Shown here piece after piece: positions 31,962-43,059 of a DNA stretch of 64,000 nt; positions within the stretch are counted from its first letter, which is position 1, and each line of letters begins with the position of its first letter. The position numbers were made by a program, and so were the translations under genes. Below the pieces are notes generated by a model. It saw only the letters and a program-made list of their open reading frames with translations, was not told the DNA's origin and made no database searches. Source of the DNA: Puccinellia tenuiflora (Eukaryota > Streptophyta > Magnoliopsida > Poales > Poaceae); the NCBI GenBank assembly GCA_012064385.1, contig QRDG01000398.1, forward strand, positions 2,073,934 through 2,137,933, in the 5' to 3' direction.

Positions 31962-34900
31962 TTAGCTGCTCCGTACAGCAACATTTGCAGCACTTGGCTG
32001 CCCCGTAGTGTTCATGGCAGACTTGGTCGCTCTGGTTTTTGTAGCTGATCCAGTCGTGGGAGAGCTTTTTGGAGAACACTGAGCGCTGCTGTTACCATTT
32101 TTTAAGTTGCCAATACTGTGACGATGCAACCGGTAACATGCTGGACTGCCATTTCCCCCCTCTGGTGTCGGAGGGTTGTCACTGCAGCTCTTTCTGCGTG
32201 TCAATTTTGGTGATTTGGCACGTGTCGTCGGCACCTACAAATAAATTGCAAAGATGAAAAGGCTAAAACCACGGCATGCGAAAGGATATCATGCGTATCA
32301 CCAGTCGAATCAGCAGGTTGCATGCAAATGCTCCAGATAGACATTATGGTGTTATGCTTGAAGACTAATGTAAGAGCCAATAACATCTTGTATATTGATT
32401 TTAGCTTACGGACGTCATGTTTAGTAAAAAGATACAAATACCAGCTTTGGAGCACAATGAATTGTTCTTAAGGAAAACGACTTCATTCTGTTGTTCAAAT
32501 CAATTGAATGGGTAAAATATGCACCTTGATGGGTTAAAAAGCAAATTAGCGCTGGAATTAAAATTATGCTCAACAACAAAACAACAATGCGCAAAATGGG
32601 ATCTAAAAAAAACAATGCGTTAATGGATAATATAGATTTTGGGCCAAGAAGATAATTCATGTGCTAATGTGCAGTACACTAATACATCAATAATACAAAG
32701 AAATAATATAGGGCAAGGTTCCCAATTTGGTTTGGACTATAGTCCTATGATACCAAAGAAAGAATCGCTATACTACAAGGGCTAACTGAAGCAAAGTGAA
32801 TACAGTTTAGAAGATAAGGCAGAATAACCAATGCAACAAACAGATTACCTTCTTAAGTTCAGCCTTTGGCGGGGGACCCTCTTGGTAGAAGCTTGGCATG
32901 GGTTTGGCCCTAATAACCAGGTTCTTTCTTAGTTGTTTTAGAACTGTTTCTTGCTCTTCCTACAGAAGTGAGGCAAATGAGAATGAATTGCGACAATAGA
33001 TAGAAAAATCATTTGAGTTTGAATACTAAACAGAGACATCATATAAACATACTCAATGTATGGCTGTTTCTTCGTAGCATTGGTGGGAAAAGATTAACAA
33101 CTTACAACATTGTTTGTACCGTAGCTTTCAAGTCAAGGCTAGTCCAGGATTAGTCATATAGTTGGTTTTGCGAACCCGACTGGGCTCAACGACTCAACTA
33201 GCGGAGCAAGTGAAGTGACTCGTTGGTTAGCTGCCGGCTAGCTCCAACTACGATCTCCAAGTCGCGAACTTGGTGGCCTATGGCCCACTGCCAGAGTCAA
33301 GATCAAGGATACTCTAACAGAGAGCAAAACTGAGGAAAGGAGGTTGCTTAAGAGGCAGAATACTGAACCCGGAGATTTATATCAGTCATTCATCTTTGTG
33401 CCACTAAACATATGCTTATATGAGTAATGACCACTAAAAGTAGAACTAAGCATGCACTATATGACTTTAAAAACTGCAGCCTGCCCTCCTAAACCCCTGT
33501 GTAGTAAGCCCGACTAGAGGTCGACTAGTCAGACTAGTCCCCTAGCCAGTAAGGAGGTGAGTTGAATCGACTTGTCAACTTGAAAACCATGGTCTGCACT
33601 GTTACAGTATATGTGGATTGCCCATCTTCTTTCCATTAGTTTGGATTTTTGGTTCTACTGGTTGGTGCATGAAACTTGACATGGTATAGAGCAGAGGTTT
33701 CAAATCTTGGCTTTCGTAATTTAATAAAAAATTGCTTTTGCCCCTTTCTATCCATGTGTAGGCCTTCTCGATTCATACTTGAGATTCTTCTATTCATGTG
33801 TAGGCCTCACCGTGTCACACGTGAGAGGGGGTGTTAGATTGCCCACCTTCTTTCCATCAGTTCGGAATTTTGGTTCTACTGGTTAGTGCATGAAACTTGA
33901 CATGCACCACTATGCGCACTTGAATGTTCGTGAAGAGAAAAATACATCAGATATGTTCAGAAAGTTGAAGTTACCAAGAGACTGCAAACACATTCCAATT
34001 AACCCTTTGTTATTCAAGTATTAGAAATAACTTTTCAAATAACTAGTACTTCAAAAGATAAGGCAGGACTCATGGTTTGGTGAACAAAAAAATGTGTAAG
34101 AACTATCTTCATCAAAAGCAATTTGGAGGTGAAGTAAAAACAAGTATATTCAATGAACATACTTCGAAAGTACAAGGCATCCAGTGTTAGCTTTCCAATA
34201 TATTAGGAATAGCCACAATGGCTCTACCAATTTAAAACAAACCAAGACCTGCAAACGCCTACTAAACAATACTATAAATTGAAGGAGCCTAACCTTTTTC
34301 CTGGCCTCTGCTTCAAGTTTCTCATCTTCCAAAGCCTTGCGTTTCTCTTCCAATTTAGTGTAAAACTGAACAATACAGAAATATATGATTGCTAGGCTGT
34401 ATAATAAAGTCAAAAGGCATCTAGATACAGTACGATGAAATTACAATCGTACCTCCCCCCTCTTCTCAGCGCGATTACCACATATAAAAGTAGGCAGAAC
34501 AGGAACTGTCGTCTTCTTAGTTTTTCCACCTCTTGCTGAGGTTACAGTTCTGTATGAAGCTCAGGGAAAAGCCCAATATAAATGAGGAAAGCACAATCCG
34601 TGCAATCAATTATGAAGACATTGAAAGAACAGTTTCCTACGCAATTTTGTGAGGTTAAAATAACTAAAGATTAACAAAAACACACAGTTGTAGTTGCATC
34701 CTGAGCTTAGCTTTAGGCTAGTCACAGTGGGAGTAACTTAGCTAGTAATTTGCATGCCACCTAAGCAAAAAAGATGATGTGGCAGCTAATTAATGAGGAG
34801 AGAAGCAAATAGATTAACATGGCTAGTTACTGCAACATCACGTTTATTTAGACAAGATGAGTCTATAACATAATAAATGAGACTATCTATGTTACTTCTT

Positions 34901-35978
34901 TATGTTACTTTGCTCTATAATGCTAGTAACTAAGACTAGTAACATATGCAAGTTACTAGTCTTAGTTACTCCCCACTGTGACCAGCCTTATGCATATACA
35001 TAAAGAGTGTGGATGTGCCCACAGGAGAATATCAAGGAGATCCATATCTTATCAAAAGGATACGAAGAAGTAATTGAATACGAGTCCTCTTCTTGACTGT
35101 TGGTATTGTCAGATTGCTGAGGCTTCCTGGGTGTCACTGATGGACTCTGCAATCCATATCGAGTAAATTTTGTTAACAGAACTGCCTGATTTCATCTCCA
35201 GATAGCTAACGACAGTTTGTACCAAAGAGAGTTGCACTAGTTCAGGTTCATGCAAGTATGCAACAAAGTCAAGATGGTCTCCAGTATGAAAAGTAACGAT
35301 GATGGTTCTTTCCTATCAGATAGCTTTTGAAGGTTGGTAAGACGCCATCCTAATAACAAAATAGGAAGTATATAGGTACCATTACAAGTGAAAGATAGCC
35401 TATCCATAAAAACTATGAAATTCAGAAATTTCTCAACAGATGACAGAAAATCAGGAGATTTCTTCAAAGAAAATATAAAGGAGATTATTTTTGGAGAGAG
35501 AGTACAGATGATAAAGATGCAGATGAAGCATGCACAACATGATGCAAGCGTGAGTATAGATGAACAATACCTTCTTTGCCATGCTTGCCGGTGAGCTGCT
35601 ACTTCTGTCAGAATTATTTTCTCCGTTGCTGGTTGAATGAGATACTGAAGTACAAGATACTTCTCCAGAAACCCTTCTTTTTGTTGCAAGGGAAAATGGC
35701 TGTGGAGCAGTCTGCTTGGACCCTTTATGCCCAGTTATAGCAGGCTTTGTTGATGAATTTGGAAGAGAAGACTTTTGTTCATTAACAAGCTTTGCTGAAT
35801 GTCGACTTGCAGGCATGTCTTCCTGTGCACTATTATCCATATGCGAGTCTACAACATCAGGGGCTTCTTTCCTTTTTGGAGAATCTTTATCATGGCTGCC
35901 ACTCATAACGTCTTCATGACGAGCTTCTCCATTGGGTGGACATATAACCACACAATCTGATTCTTCATCTGTGGACAT
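31962..35978 (-). CDS. WDL: WVD2-LIKE (TPX2-domain) microtubule-associated protein, six coding exons, 347 aa
   Basis: Coding exons in transcript order on the minus strand: 35978-35571, 35146-35064, 34549-34453, 34365-34294, 32959-32849, 32234-31962. All introns are GT-AG, the phases match, and the total is 1044 bp (347 codons plus stop). Residues 1-136 are Ser/Lys-rich and disordered, starting MSTDEESDCVVICPPNGE. The TPX2/WDL domain spans about 183-250: PTFICGNRAEKRGE, then FYTKLEEKRKALEDEKLEAE, then LRKNLVIRAKPMPSFYQEGP, split across three exons. The tail has RAKSPKLTRRKSCSD, typical of WDL proteins. Family members bind microtubules and influence cell elongation and organ twisting. The first ATG lies seven codons inside the conserved EKEVVEM start region; the expected start position reads CTG, so translation from 35978 or from a near-cognate codon is possible. 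No stop or frameshift was found, so it is probably functional. Which WDL paralogue it is cannot be told. Confidence 0.88.
32960..34293 (-). other. Long WVD2-like intron with repeat remnants
   Basis: A 1334-bp intron between the second and third coding exons from the 3' end. It contains two 68-bp direct repeats (33616-33683 and 33837-33904, same strand, about 90% alike) that begin GATTGCCCA and end CTTGACATG. The second is preceded by a purine run (GTGAGAGGGGGTGT), as at an LTR start, so these may be remnants of a short LTR element. No coding sequence was seen. Confidence 0.5.
34716..34987. mobile_element. Tourist-like MITE in a WVD2-like intron
   Basis: 272 bp with terminal inverted repeats GGCTAGTCACAGTGGGAGTAA and (reverse complement) GGCTGGTCACAGTGGGGAGTAA. 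It is flanked by tta at 34713-34715 and 34988-34990. It makes up about half of the intron between coding exons 2 and 3. The splice sites on either side remain intact. Confidence 0.85.
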
Positions 35979-37476
35979 TTCTACAACCTCTTTCTCCAGT
36001 GGACTGCAGATAATTTAAAACAAATAAATACATGTAAGACTGTGCACTTGGAGCCTAGAAGCCCCGTCTAACTTGAACAAGAGAGAATAACATAGCAATC
36101 ATAGAGTCAACCATAATCAAATATAGTGCTTCAACCAATTTTTTAGCATTAAATAAGACAACTAGCCAACCATATGAATTAGCTATGACATGCAAGCAAC
36201 TACGTCCAGGTGCAAGTAGAAGAATTCCAAGTTTCCAACTATACTAAAATGCTAAACAAGAGTTGCATGTAGGGCTATCACGAACAGGCAAATGGTTATT
36301 CTATACTCCCTAATAGCACACATCAAAAGTTAAACATTAGTATTTAACTATTTCAAGTTTCAATCAAGAGCGTTTCTTATACTTCAACATAATTTGTACA
36401 TTTGATGATCTGTCTCTTCAATCTTCATCCCTCTAAAATCAAATTGTGAATTAGAACACTGTATTATTTCATTGTTCAACTCATAGCAAAGAGAATTAAG
36501 TGACTATTATTTTGCGTAAGTGTCACGAGAATATGAACATGACAGGCTCCAAACTCCTAAGAGGGGCATATTTCTGGTATTGGACAACAATGTTAAATAG
36601 GCTTAAGTTTTCCTGAGAATAAATACCAACGGCATTTCTCGAATTAATAAACTTTGATTTGTCAAGATACTGTATAACGCTCCAAGGGTGCAATTGAAAT
36701 TTTTGAGGGGACGGTCCTTACATCATGGCTACTAAGATAACATCACAAAATTATTTTTAAAAAAAAAGCCTAGAAACAGCGACCTCTGCATTTGAAAAAG
36801 GAACTCGCGCAAGGCATAACACGAAAATTATATGTAGCCACCAATAAGTTGAACACACCTCATACTAATTAGAAATCTTCATAGAATTCTAGCAAAATCA
36901 CAACATGCCAATCGGATAAGATTTCACAAAATCAAAAAAAAAAATATCCAGCCTGTATCTGAGGTCAAACCCCTAATTGGCACGCATCATTTAAAGATCC
37001 GCACGAACGCGCCTTGAAACCACAATGGTCGAAGTCATTGACGCAAAAAAAAGAAGTGATTTAGAACGCCGACCATTCTTACCATTAATTTTAAATAAAG
37101 GGATTTGAATAGCACAAAATGAGGAAAACCATTCAAAATCCATAGCAATGCCCGCACACGCGAAACCCTAGCCCGCCCCAGCTACCAAGAAAAAAGATAA
37201 ATAAAACAAATTAATCACTAAACATTCGCCCAAATCACCCAAATCCAACAACCAGCATCGAAACAGCATCCCGGAAAAGAATTCCAGCACCACAACGACC
37301 ACCAAGGCAAAGAGCGCAGCGCCATTACGTGTTGTCGACCCCTTTGCCAGGCAGATCCCACCGCCGCCTCGCCGCCACGGGGTCCCCTCCCCCGCCGTTG
37401 GCTTCCGCCGCCGCTGCCGTGGTGCCCGTCCGTGCGTGGAACGGCACCTCGCCGCCCCTGCTTCCCCCCTCCTCAC

Positions 37477-37605
37477 CTCCCGGAGACGGCCAGCCAACGC
37501 CCTCGGCGAGCGAGTAGACCTCCGCGCCGCTGGCTTTGCCTCCGCCCTCACCACCACCACCTCGCCTCCCTCTCTCTCCAAGTCAGTCTCCGTTCTCTCT
37601 CTCGC
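37477..37605 (-). other. Proposed non-coding first exon and promoter side of the WVD2-like gene
   Basis: On the minus strand, a GC-rich, CT/GA-rich leader (GCGAGAGAGAGAACGGAGAC) leads to a good donor, CGGGAG|GTGAGG, at 37476/37477. The next acceptor upstream of the coding exon is TTATCTGCAG at 36004. This would make a 5'-UTR intron of about 1.47 kb (36004-37476), a common arrangement in this family. The transcription start is a guess. No TATA box is clear; a pyrimidine-rich patch lies near 37740. Confidence 0.45.
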
Positions 37606-37799
37606 TGGTGTGAGCTCGTGTGTTTGGGCGTGGGTCGCGGCCAGGAGCGGCCGGCTGTTTGTGGGGGCGGGGCGGGAGGTGGGCCCGGCGGTGAGCTTAC
37701 CTCCCCGGTGGGGGCTGCCGTGCTGGCCGCTGGGAGAGGTGGAAAGAGGTAAGCGGCTGGGGGTGGTTTTTCGACCAGCCACGTGGAAATTCCGTTAGT

Positions 37800-38587
37800 T
37801 GGCACGCGTTTCAGGATAACATCCCAAATTTCAGTGTATAAACCGAAAATATGAAAACAACTAAAGGAGATTGTGCGGAGGGTTGGAAGGGTGAAACCTT
37901 TCACATGGAAGAACCGGCAAAATCTTCCAAAACCGAAAATGCAAAATAATACGCATATAAAAACGGTTTTCGGTGAACTCAGCCTTGTCATGACAAGCAC
38001 GACAAGCACCAAGACCACACAACGATAAGAGCCAAATAAGAACCAATAAAGATGATTGTAAGGATGCAAAGGTTTGAGCTCTCCACGAACGATACGATCA
38101 CGAAACTCGGTCGAGAACCCCTCTTGATAGTACGGCTATCTATCCTATAACCCGGTCTCTCAACTAACATCATGAGACCGGTAAAATAAAAGCCCTACCA
38201 AGATCATATCTTTGCCTTGCGCATTAATCCACTTGAGGTCGATGGAGACGATCTTCATCTCCTCAAGGCGAACCATCTTCTTGATTGCGCTTCGCTTGGT
38301 GAAGATTCACATGTGACTCCCCCATACACCAAGATGGGGGAAGCACTATTTCAGCATATCTTCACTTGGCCTTTATCTTGATGACGAACATCTTGGCCTT
38401 GATCAGCAAATGATCTCCTTCCCTTAACCTTGACTCCAACACATGAAGAACAAGCAAGACCTTGACTCCAACACATGGCGACAAGCAAGCTAATGGACAC
38501 CTACAAATATAGCTCAATGCAAATATTAGTCCATAGAGATTGTCATTAATTACCAAAACCATGTATGGGGGCAACCATGCACTTTCA
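37800..38587 (-). mobile_element. Truncated LTR fragment, same family as 3932-6196
   Basis: On the minus strand it starts at 38587 with TGAAAGTGCATGGTTGCCCC and follows the first ~0.9 kb of the 3932-6196 LTR, including the CCATACACCAAGATGGGGGA block and TCATGACAAG. Similarity fades near 37845, and the rest is probably a related but diverged part. No target duplication is found, so it is a truncated remnant. It lies about 0.2 kb upstream of the proposed WVD2-like first exon. Confidence 0.75.
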
Positions 38588-38759
38588 GCGCTTGATCCGT
38601 AGTTATCACACGTTGCTCGGTCTAGCTATTTTGATTCCAAGTTATCGAACCAATCGGATTTCATGTGTTTCTAATCACAAAAATATCCTAAGCATATATG
38701 TAGTAGGTCGATGATATTATGGTGTTACCGAGCAGCGAAAAAGATGAGGAGAAAGAATA
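38588..38759. other. Short unassigned stretch
   Basis: No gene or element recognised between the LTR fragment and the LINE. Confidence 0.5.
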
Positions 38760-41021
38760 AGATGGTATTGGGCTGATTTCAAATCTGCATGGCGAAAATT
38801 TCCATTTGCTCAACTCGGCTTTGGTTGCTTTGCTGCCCAAAAAGGAGGGGGCGGAGTCCATTGGCGACTTCCGACCCATTAGTCTGATTCATGCAATCGC
38901 CAAAATTCTTACAAAAGTGATGGCGCTTCGGCTAGCCCCTCTTATGGACACCTTGGTCTCTCACTCTCAGAGTGCTTTCATCCTGACGCGAAGCATCCAT
39001 GATAACTTTCTGTTCGTCCGCAATTTTGCTAGGAAGCTCCATAGGAACCACACTCCTGCTTTGCTCTTCAAGTTAGACATCAAGAAGGCCTTTGATTCTA
39101 TCCGGTGGGACTACCTTTTTGATTTGCTGCGCCATTTGGGGTTCCCTAGCAGATTTTTGGGTTGGTTGACTATCTTGCTTGCCTCACCTTCCTCGCGGAT
39201 TCTCCTTAATGGTGTGCCGGGATGCCCTATCCGGCATGGTAGGGGGCTGCGGCAGGAAGACCCCCTCTCCCCTTTGCTCTTCGTCATCGGTATCGATCCG
39301 CTGCAGCAGTTGCTTCACATTGCCACCGATCAGGGGCTCTTGCGTCGGGTTCAGGGGAGAGGAGCCAATCTTCGGACTTCCATTTACGCCGATGATGTGG
39401 TGATTTTTCTGAAGCCTATTCCTGTCAACGTAAACGTCTTGGCTTCCATTCTTGCTGACTTTGGAGAGGCGTCGGGCCTGGTCACTAATTTTCTTAAGAG
39501 CTCTGTTGTTCCCATTCGTTGTTCTAGTATTGACCTCGACGTGGTGCTCGCGAACTTTCCAGCAACCCGTGACACCTTTCCGTTGTGCTACCTCGGCTTG
39601 CCGCTCTCCACCCACTGTCTTCGGAAAGCGGACTTTCAGTTTTTGGAGGACAAGATCGCTGCCAGGCTTCCTATCCGCGCGGGAAAGCACCTCACGGTTG
39701 CTGGGCGCTGCGCGTGGATCAAATCTGTCTCCACTTCCCAGGTTATCTACCACATCACACCCCTCGCCGTCCCTCCCGGAACGCTTCAGGGCATTGCAAT
39801 AATCTAGAGGGCCTTCCTTTGGGCGGCGGCCTCCTCCGTCTCGGGTGGGAAGTGTAAAGTGAACTGGAAGACCGTATGCCGTCCGAAAAAGCTCGGAGGG
39901 TTGGGCGTGCTTAACCTTCATACCTTTGCGAGAGCACTGCGGCTGAGGTGGCCTTGGTTGGAGTGGAAAGCGCCGGAAAAACTTTGGGTTGGCCTGGGAA
40001 ACCCATGCATGGAGGAAGATATGGACCTTTTCTACGCGGCAACTTTGATTTCTATTGGAGATGGTACCACCGCTGATTTCTGGCATTCTCCTTGGCTCCG
40101 GGGATGTCGCCCCAGTGACATTGCCCCGGATATTTTCCGCATATGCAAAAGAAAAAATTGGACCGTCTCTATGGCTATGCATGACGAGGCTTGGATTAGA
40201 CAACTCGACTTCACTCAGGGCCTGTCGGTGGACCATATCATGCAGTTTGTTGCCTTATGGACGGGACTGCAGGACGTTGTCTTAGATGAAGAGACTGCTG
40301 GCTCCATTTCGTGGCGTTGCTCTACTTCGGGAGTTTACTCTTCCTCGTCGGCCTATAACTTACAGTTTGTGGGTGCCACCTCCTCCCCCATGCCCACCTT
40401 GGTGTGGAACGCCTGGGCTCCACCCAAGTGCAAGCTCTTCGCATGGATGATCATTCAGAATAGGGTGTGGACGGCGGATCGCCTTCAACGGCGTGGATGG
40501 CCGAACTGTGGGAACTGTCCCCTGTGCGGTCAGGTTCAAGAGTCTGGGGTTCACCTTCTCTTCCATTGTTGGTTCTCTGCCCGCATATGGAACGCGATCG
40601 CCACGTGGATTGGGACCCCGCTTCTGCTCCCATGCCGGTGGGAGCATCTCCACTCTGTCCTTGACTGTTGGACGGCTACGGTCACGCATCCGGGAGCTCC
40701 TCGCAAGGCTGTTGCATCCATGATTATCCTGACCTCTTGGAAGCTTTGGAACGAGCGTAACTCCAGAATCTTTCGTCACTCGTCGCCCCTTCCCAGCTTG
40801 GTCATCTCTGAGATCAAGGAGGAGGCCCGAACCTGGTGTACAGCGGGCGCAAAATGTTTGGTGAACTTCATTCCGGGAGAGTAATTCGTTAGGCTTCTTT
40901 TGGTGTTTTCGATGTTATGGATTGGTGTGGGCTTCGTCATGTAACCGTTTAAAACCTTCTCTTCTGCTTAATAAATGGAAAAAGGCAAACCTTTTGCCTC
41001 GTTTCAAAAAAAAAAAAAAAA
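38760..41021 (+). mobile_element. 5'-truncated LINE (L1-type) with poly(A) tail
   Basis: Contains the second half of a plant LINE ORF2 and a 3' end AATAAATGGAAAAAGGCAAA...GCCTCGTTTC followed by about 18 A (41005-41022). ORF1, the endonuclease and the 5' part of RT are missing, as usual for 5'-truncated LINEs. A target duplication was not resolved. Confidence 0.85.
38806..40884 (+). pseudogene. LINE ORF2 fragment: reverse transcriptase and zf-RVT region
   Basis: One continuous frame except for a TAG at 39805-39807. RT landmarks are NSALVALLPKKEG, GDFRPISLIHAIAKI, KLDIKKAFDSIRWDYL, GRGLRQEDPLSPLLF (the family consensus has QGDPLSP, so Gly to Glu here) and YADD (encoded from 39385) with both catalytic Asp residues. 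The second half, after the stop, has GGLGVLNLHTFARALRLRW and the C-terminal zinc-ribbon-like zf-RVT block with CPLCGQ and HLLFHCWFSARIW. With only one nonsense codon and no frameshift it is a fairly young insertion, but non-functional because the endonuclease is missing. Confidence 0.88.
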
Positions 41022-41711
41022 ACAAGATCCCCAAGCCAAGGGCTCAGATGTGAGCTCGATCACGGATATGACAACATCCAAACTTGATCGGGGTTGTAGT
41101 GAAGATGGATCGAGGATGACAAACAATGGGTCGAGGGTGGAAGGCGCGAGTGGTTGGCTACATCATGGTATTTTCTTTTTGAATATTTTTTAAGCTTCAA
41201 ATTTGAACTTAAAAAAAACAATTAAGGGCTCCCTGAGCCTGGGAGCCATATCGTTGCACTCCGCTGCAGCTCCCCTTTTATATTTTAGAAGATAGATCAT
41301 TTGGAAATAATTGTTCTACCGAAACAGAAGAGAGGACGATTCGGCCTCAAAAAAAAAAAATGAGGAAGATTTAAGATGCTACATTGGTTGTACGCACATA
41401 ACTTGCATTGTAGTGTTTCGTGTAAAGCATATAGGAGGTCCGTCCAGGACCATACATATAGTTGCGTACACCCACTCCCGTAGAAAAATGAGCACAATTC
41501 AATGTGAACCACCAAAGTCTCCAGTATTGTAGTACGAAAAGGAAATGCCACCGTATCGTATTGAACCAACTACAAAACGGTAGAGAATGCGCCAAGGGAC
41601 GTAGTACGTTCTTTTCTAATTAAAATTGATGTTTGCATAATTTGGATTGCTACGTTTTTAAGTATCTTCAACTGATAAGTCTAAATTGACATATTGCAAA
41701 ATTCACATGTA
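41022..41711. other. Unassigned intergenic sequence
   Basis: No gene recognised. It contains an A-run near 41350 and a short palindromic CTGAGCCTGGGAGCC stretch near 41230. Nothing else can be supported. Confidence 0.5.
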
Positions 41712-41792
41712 CTCCCTCCGTTCCATAATATAAGACGTTTTAGGAAGCTAAACTAGCTTCCTAAAATGTCTTACATTACGGAACAGAGGTTG
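41712..41792. mobile_element. Short Stowaway-type MITE
   Basis: About 81 bp, starting CTCCCTCCGTTCCATAATAT after TA and folding back on itself (GACGTTTTAGGAAGCTA with TAGCTTCCTAAAATGTC). The right end is degenerate (GGAACAGAGGTTG) before TA. Mariner/Stowaway termini and the TA target are recognisable. Confidence 0.75.
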
Positions 41793-41887
41793 TATATGTA
41801 CAATGATACGCACATCTTCACATGTCTGTGTAAAATGTGTTTGTTTTAATTATTTCTTTTTATCTATATCAGAAGGATATGTTGTCA

Positions 41888-43056
41888 GCGCATTTCCAAC
41901 CGGACCCCCACTTCTCCTCTATACGTCCGGATGGATAGCCTGGTCATGACCCGGACAGAAAAAGCCCACCCAACCAGACTTCTCATACTCGGTCCAAACG
42001 TCTGTGTTGTCTGACAGCCTTACTACCCAGCCCATATGTAGGCAAGGTGAGGTGGCCGCTCCTCCACACTCCCACCTCACCTTCCCCAATCAGATTTCGA
42101 CTGAAGAATAGCTCCTTGGTGGCCGCATTGCGCCCGATTTTCGCCGCATTACGGACGAGCATTCTGGTCGCTCCAGGACCCTGCTGTGGCCCGCGGACGG
42201 TCTCTCACGGCTTTCCCAAACGTCCAAATATCTGGTATGTGGGTTTATCCAACACTGAGGTCATCTCCACATGCCATCCTCCCGAGCTCTCCTGCCTGCT
42301 GCCGGCATGCCATGGTTTCTTGGGACATCAATGAGGACGAGGTCTCCAACCCCGGAAACAGGGACACAACATCTCCTCTGATTCCACCACGGTATGATTT
42401 AGAGTTTGCTCAAAATTAGAGTTTATTTCAAAAGTTTGCAATTTTATTTGATTTGAGTTGCACGTTATTATCATTTAGGATTCATCAACTTGCAATTGCA
42501 TCCGTGGTGTGATCTTGAATAGTTGTCTCCGAGACAAAATGCTTATTTTGAAAGATTTAAACTTCACAATCAATAAAAAAATATTGAAAAAAGAAGGTAG
42601 AGCTACCTTAAAAAATAAACCGGAAGATGGAGTAGGCAATGAAGAAGATTGCAGAAGAAGAAAAGAAAAAAAAAAAAAGAAGACAAGAAGAGGATAGAAG
42701 AAGAGAAGAAGAAACTTCAACAAAATAATGTGAAAATGGACTTGCATCTTGCCAATATCGTCGATAGATAAAGACATGGATACAACTCGGTTAAAGATAA
42801 ATAAGATTAAGAGACATGCTATCGAGAAGGAGATGTCTGTCCACTTTGCATTGGGAGCGATGGTTATCTTAATCATGAATATAATTGTCATGTATGGATT
42901 ATCTATGTGCACTATGTAGCATGCTAAATGTATGCACAAAACCAAGATGCATGTAGTTGAGTGGATTTAAAGATTGAATGTATGGTTGTGATTGGAAGGG
43001 TCAATATTTGAAGGTTGTCCGATGTTTAAATTTGCCCACTCCAATTAGAGATGCTC
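41888..43056. mobile_element. PIF/Harbinger-like non-autonomous element
   Basis: 1169 bp, left end GCGCATTTCCAACCGGA, right end (reverse complement) GAGCATCTCTAATTGGA. It is flanked by tca at 41885-41887 and 43057-43059, a 3-bp duplication. The termini match at 11 of 17 positions, so it is old. No transposase; a run of A-rich sequence lies near 42660. Confidence 0.55.
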
Positions 43057-43059
43057 TCA

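Noticed and set aside
35451..35570. C-terminal extension of the first WVD2-like coding exon
   Set aside because: The frame runs past the splice donor at 35570/35571 into the intron. The spliced reading is in phase with the next exon and restores the conserved protein.
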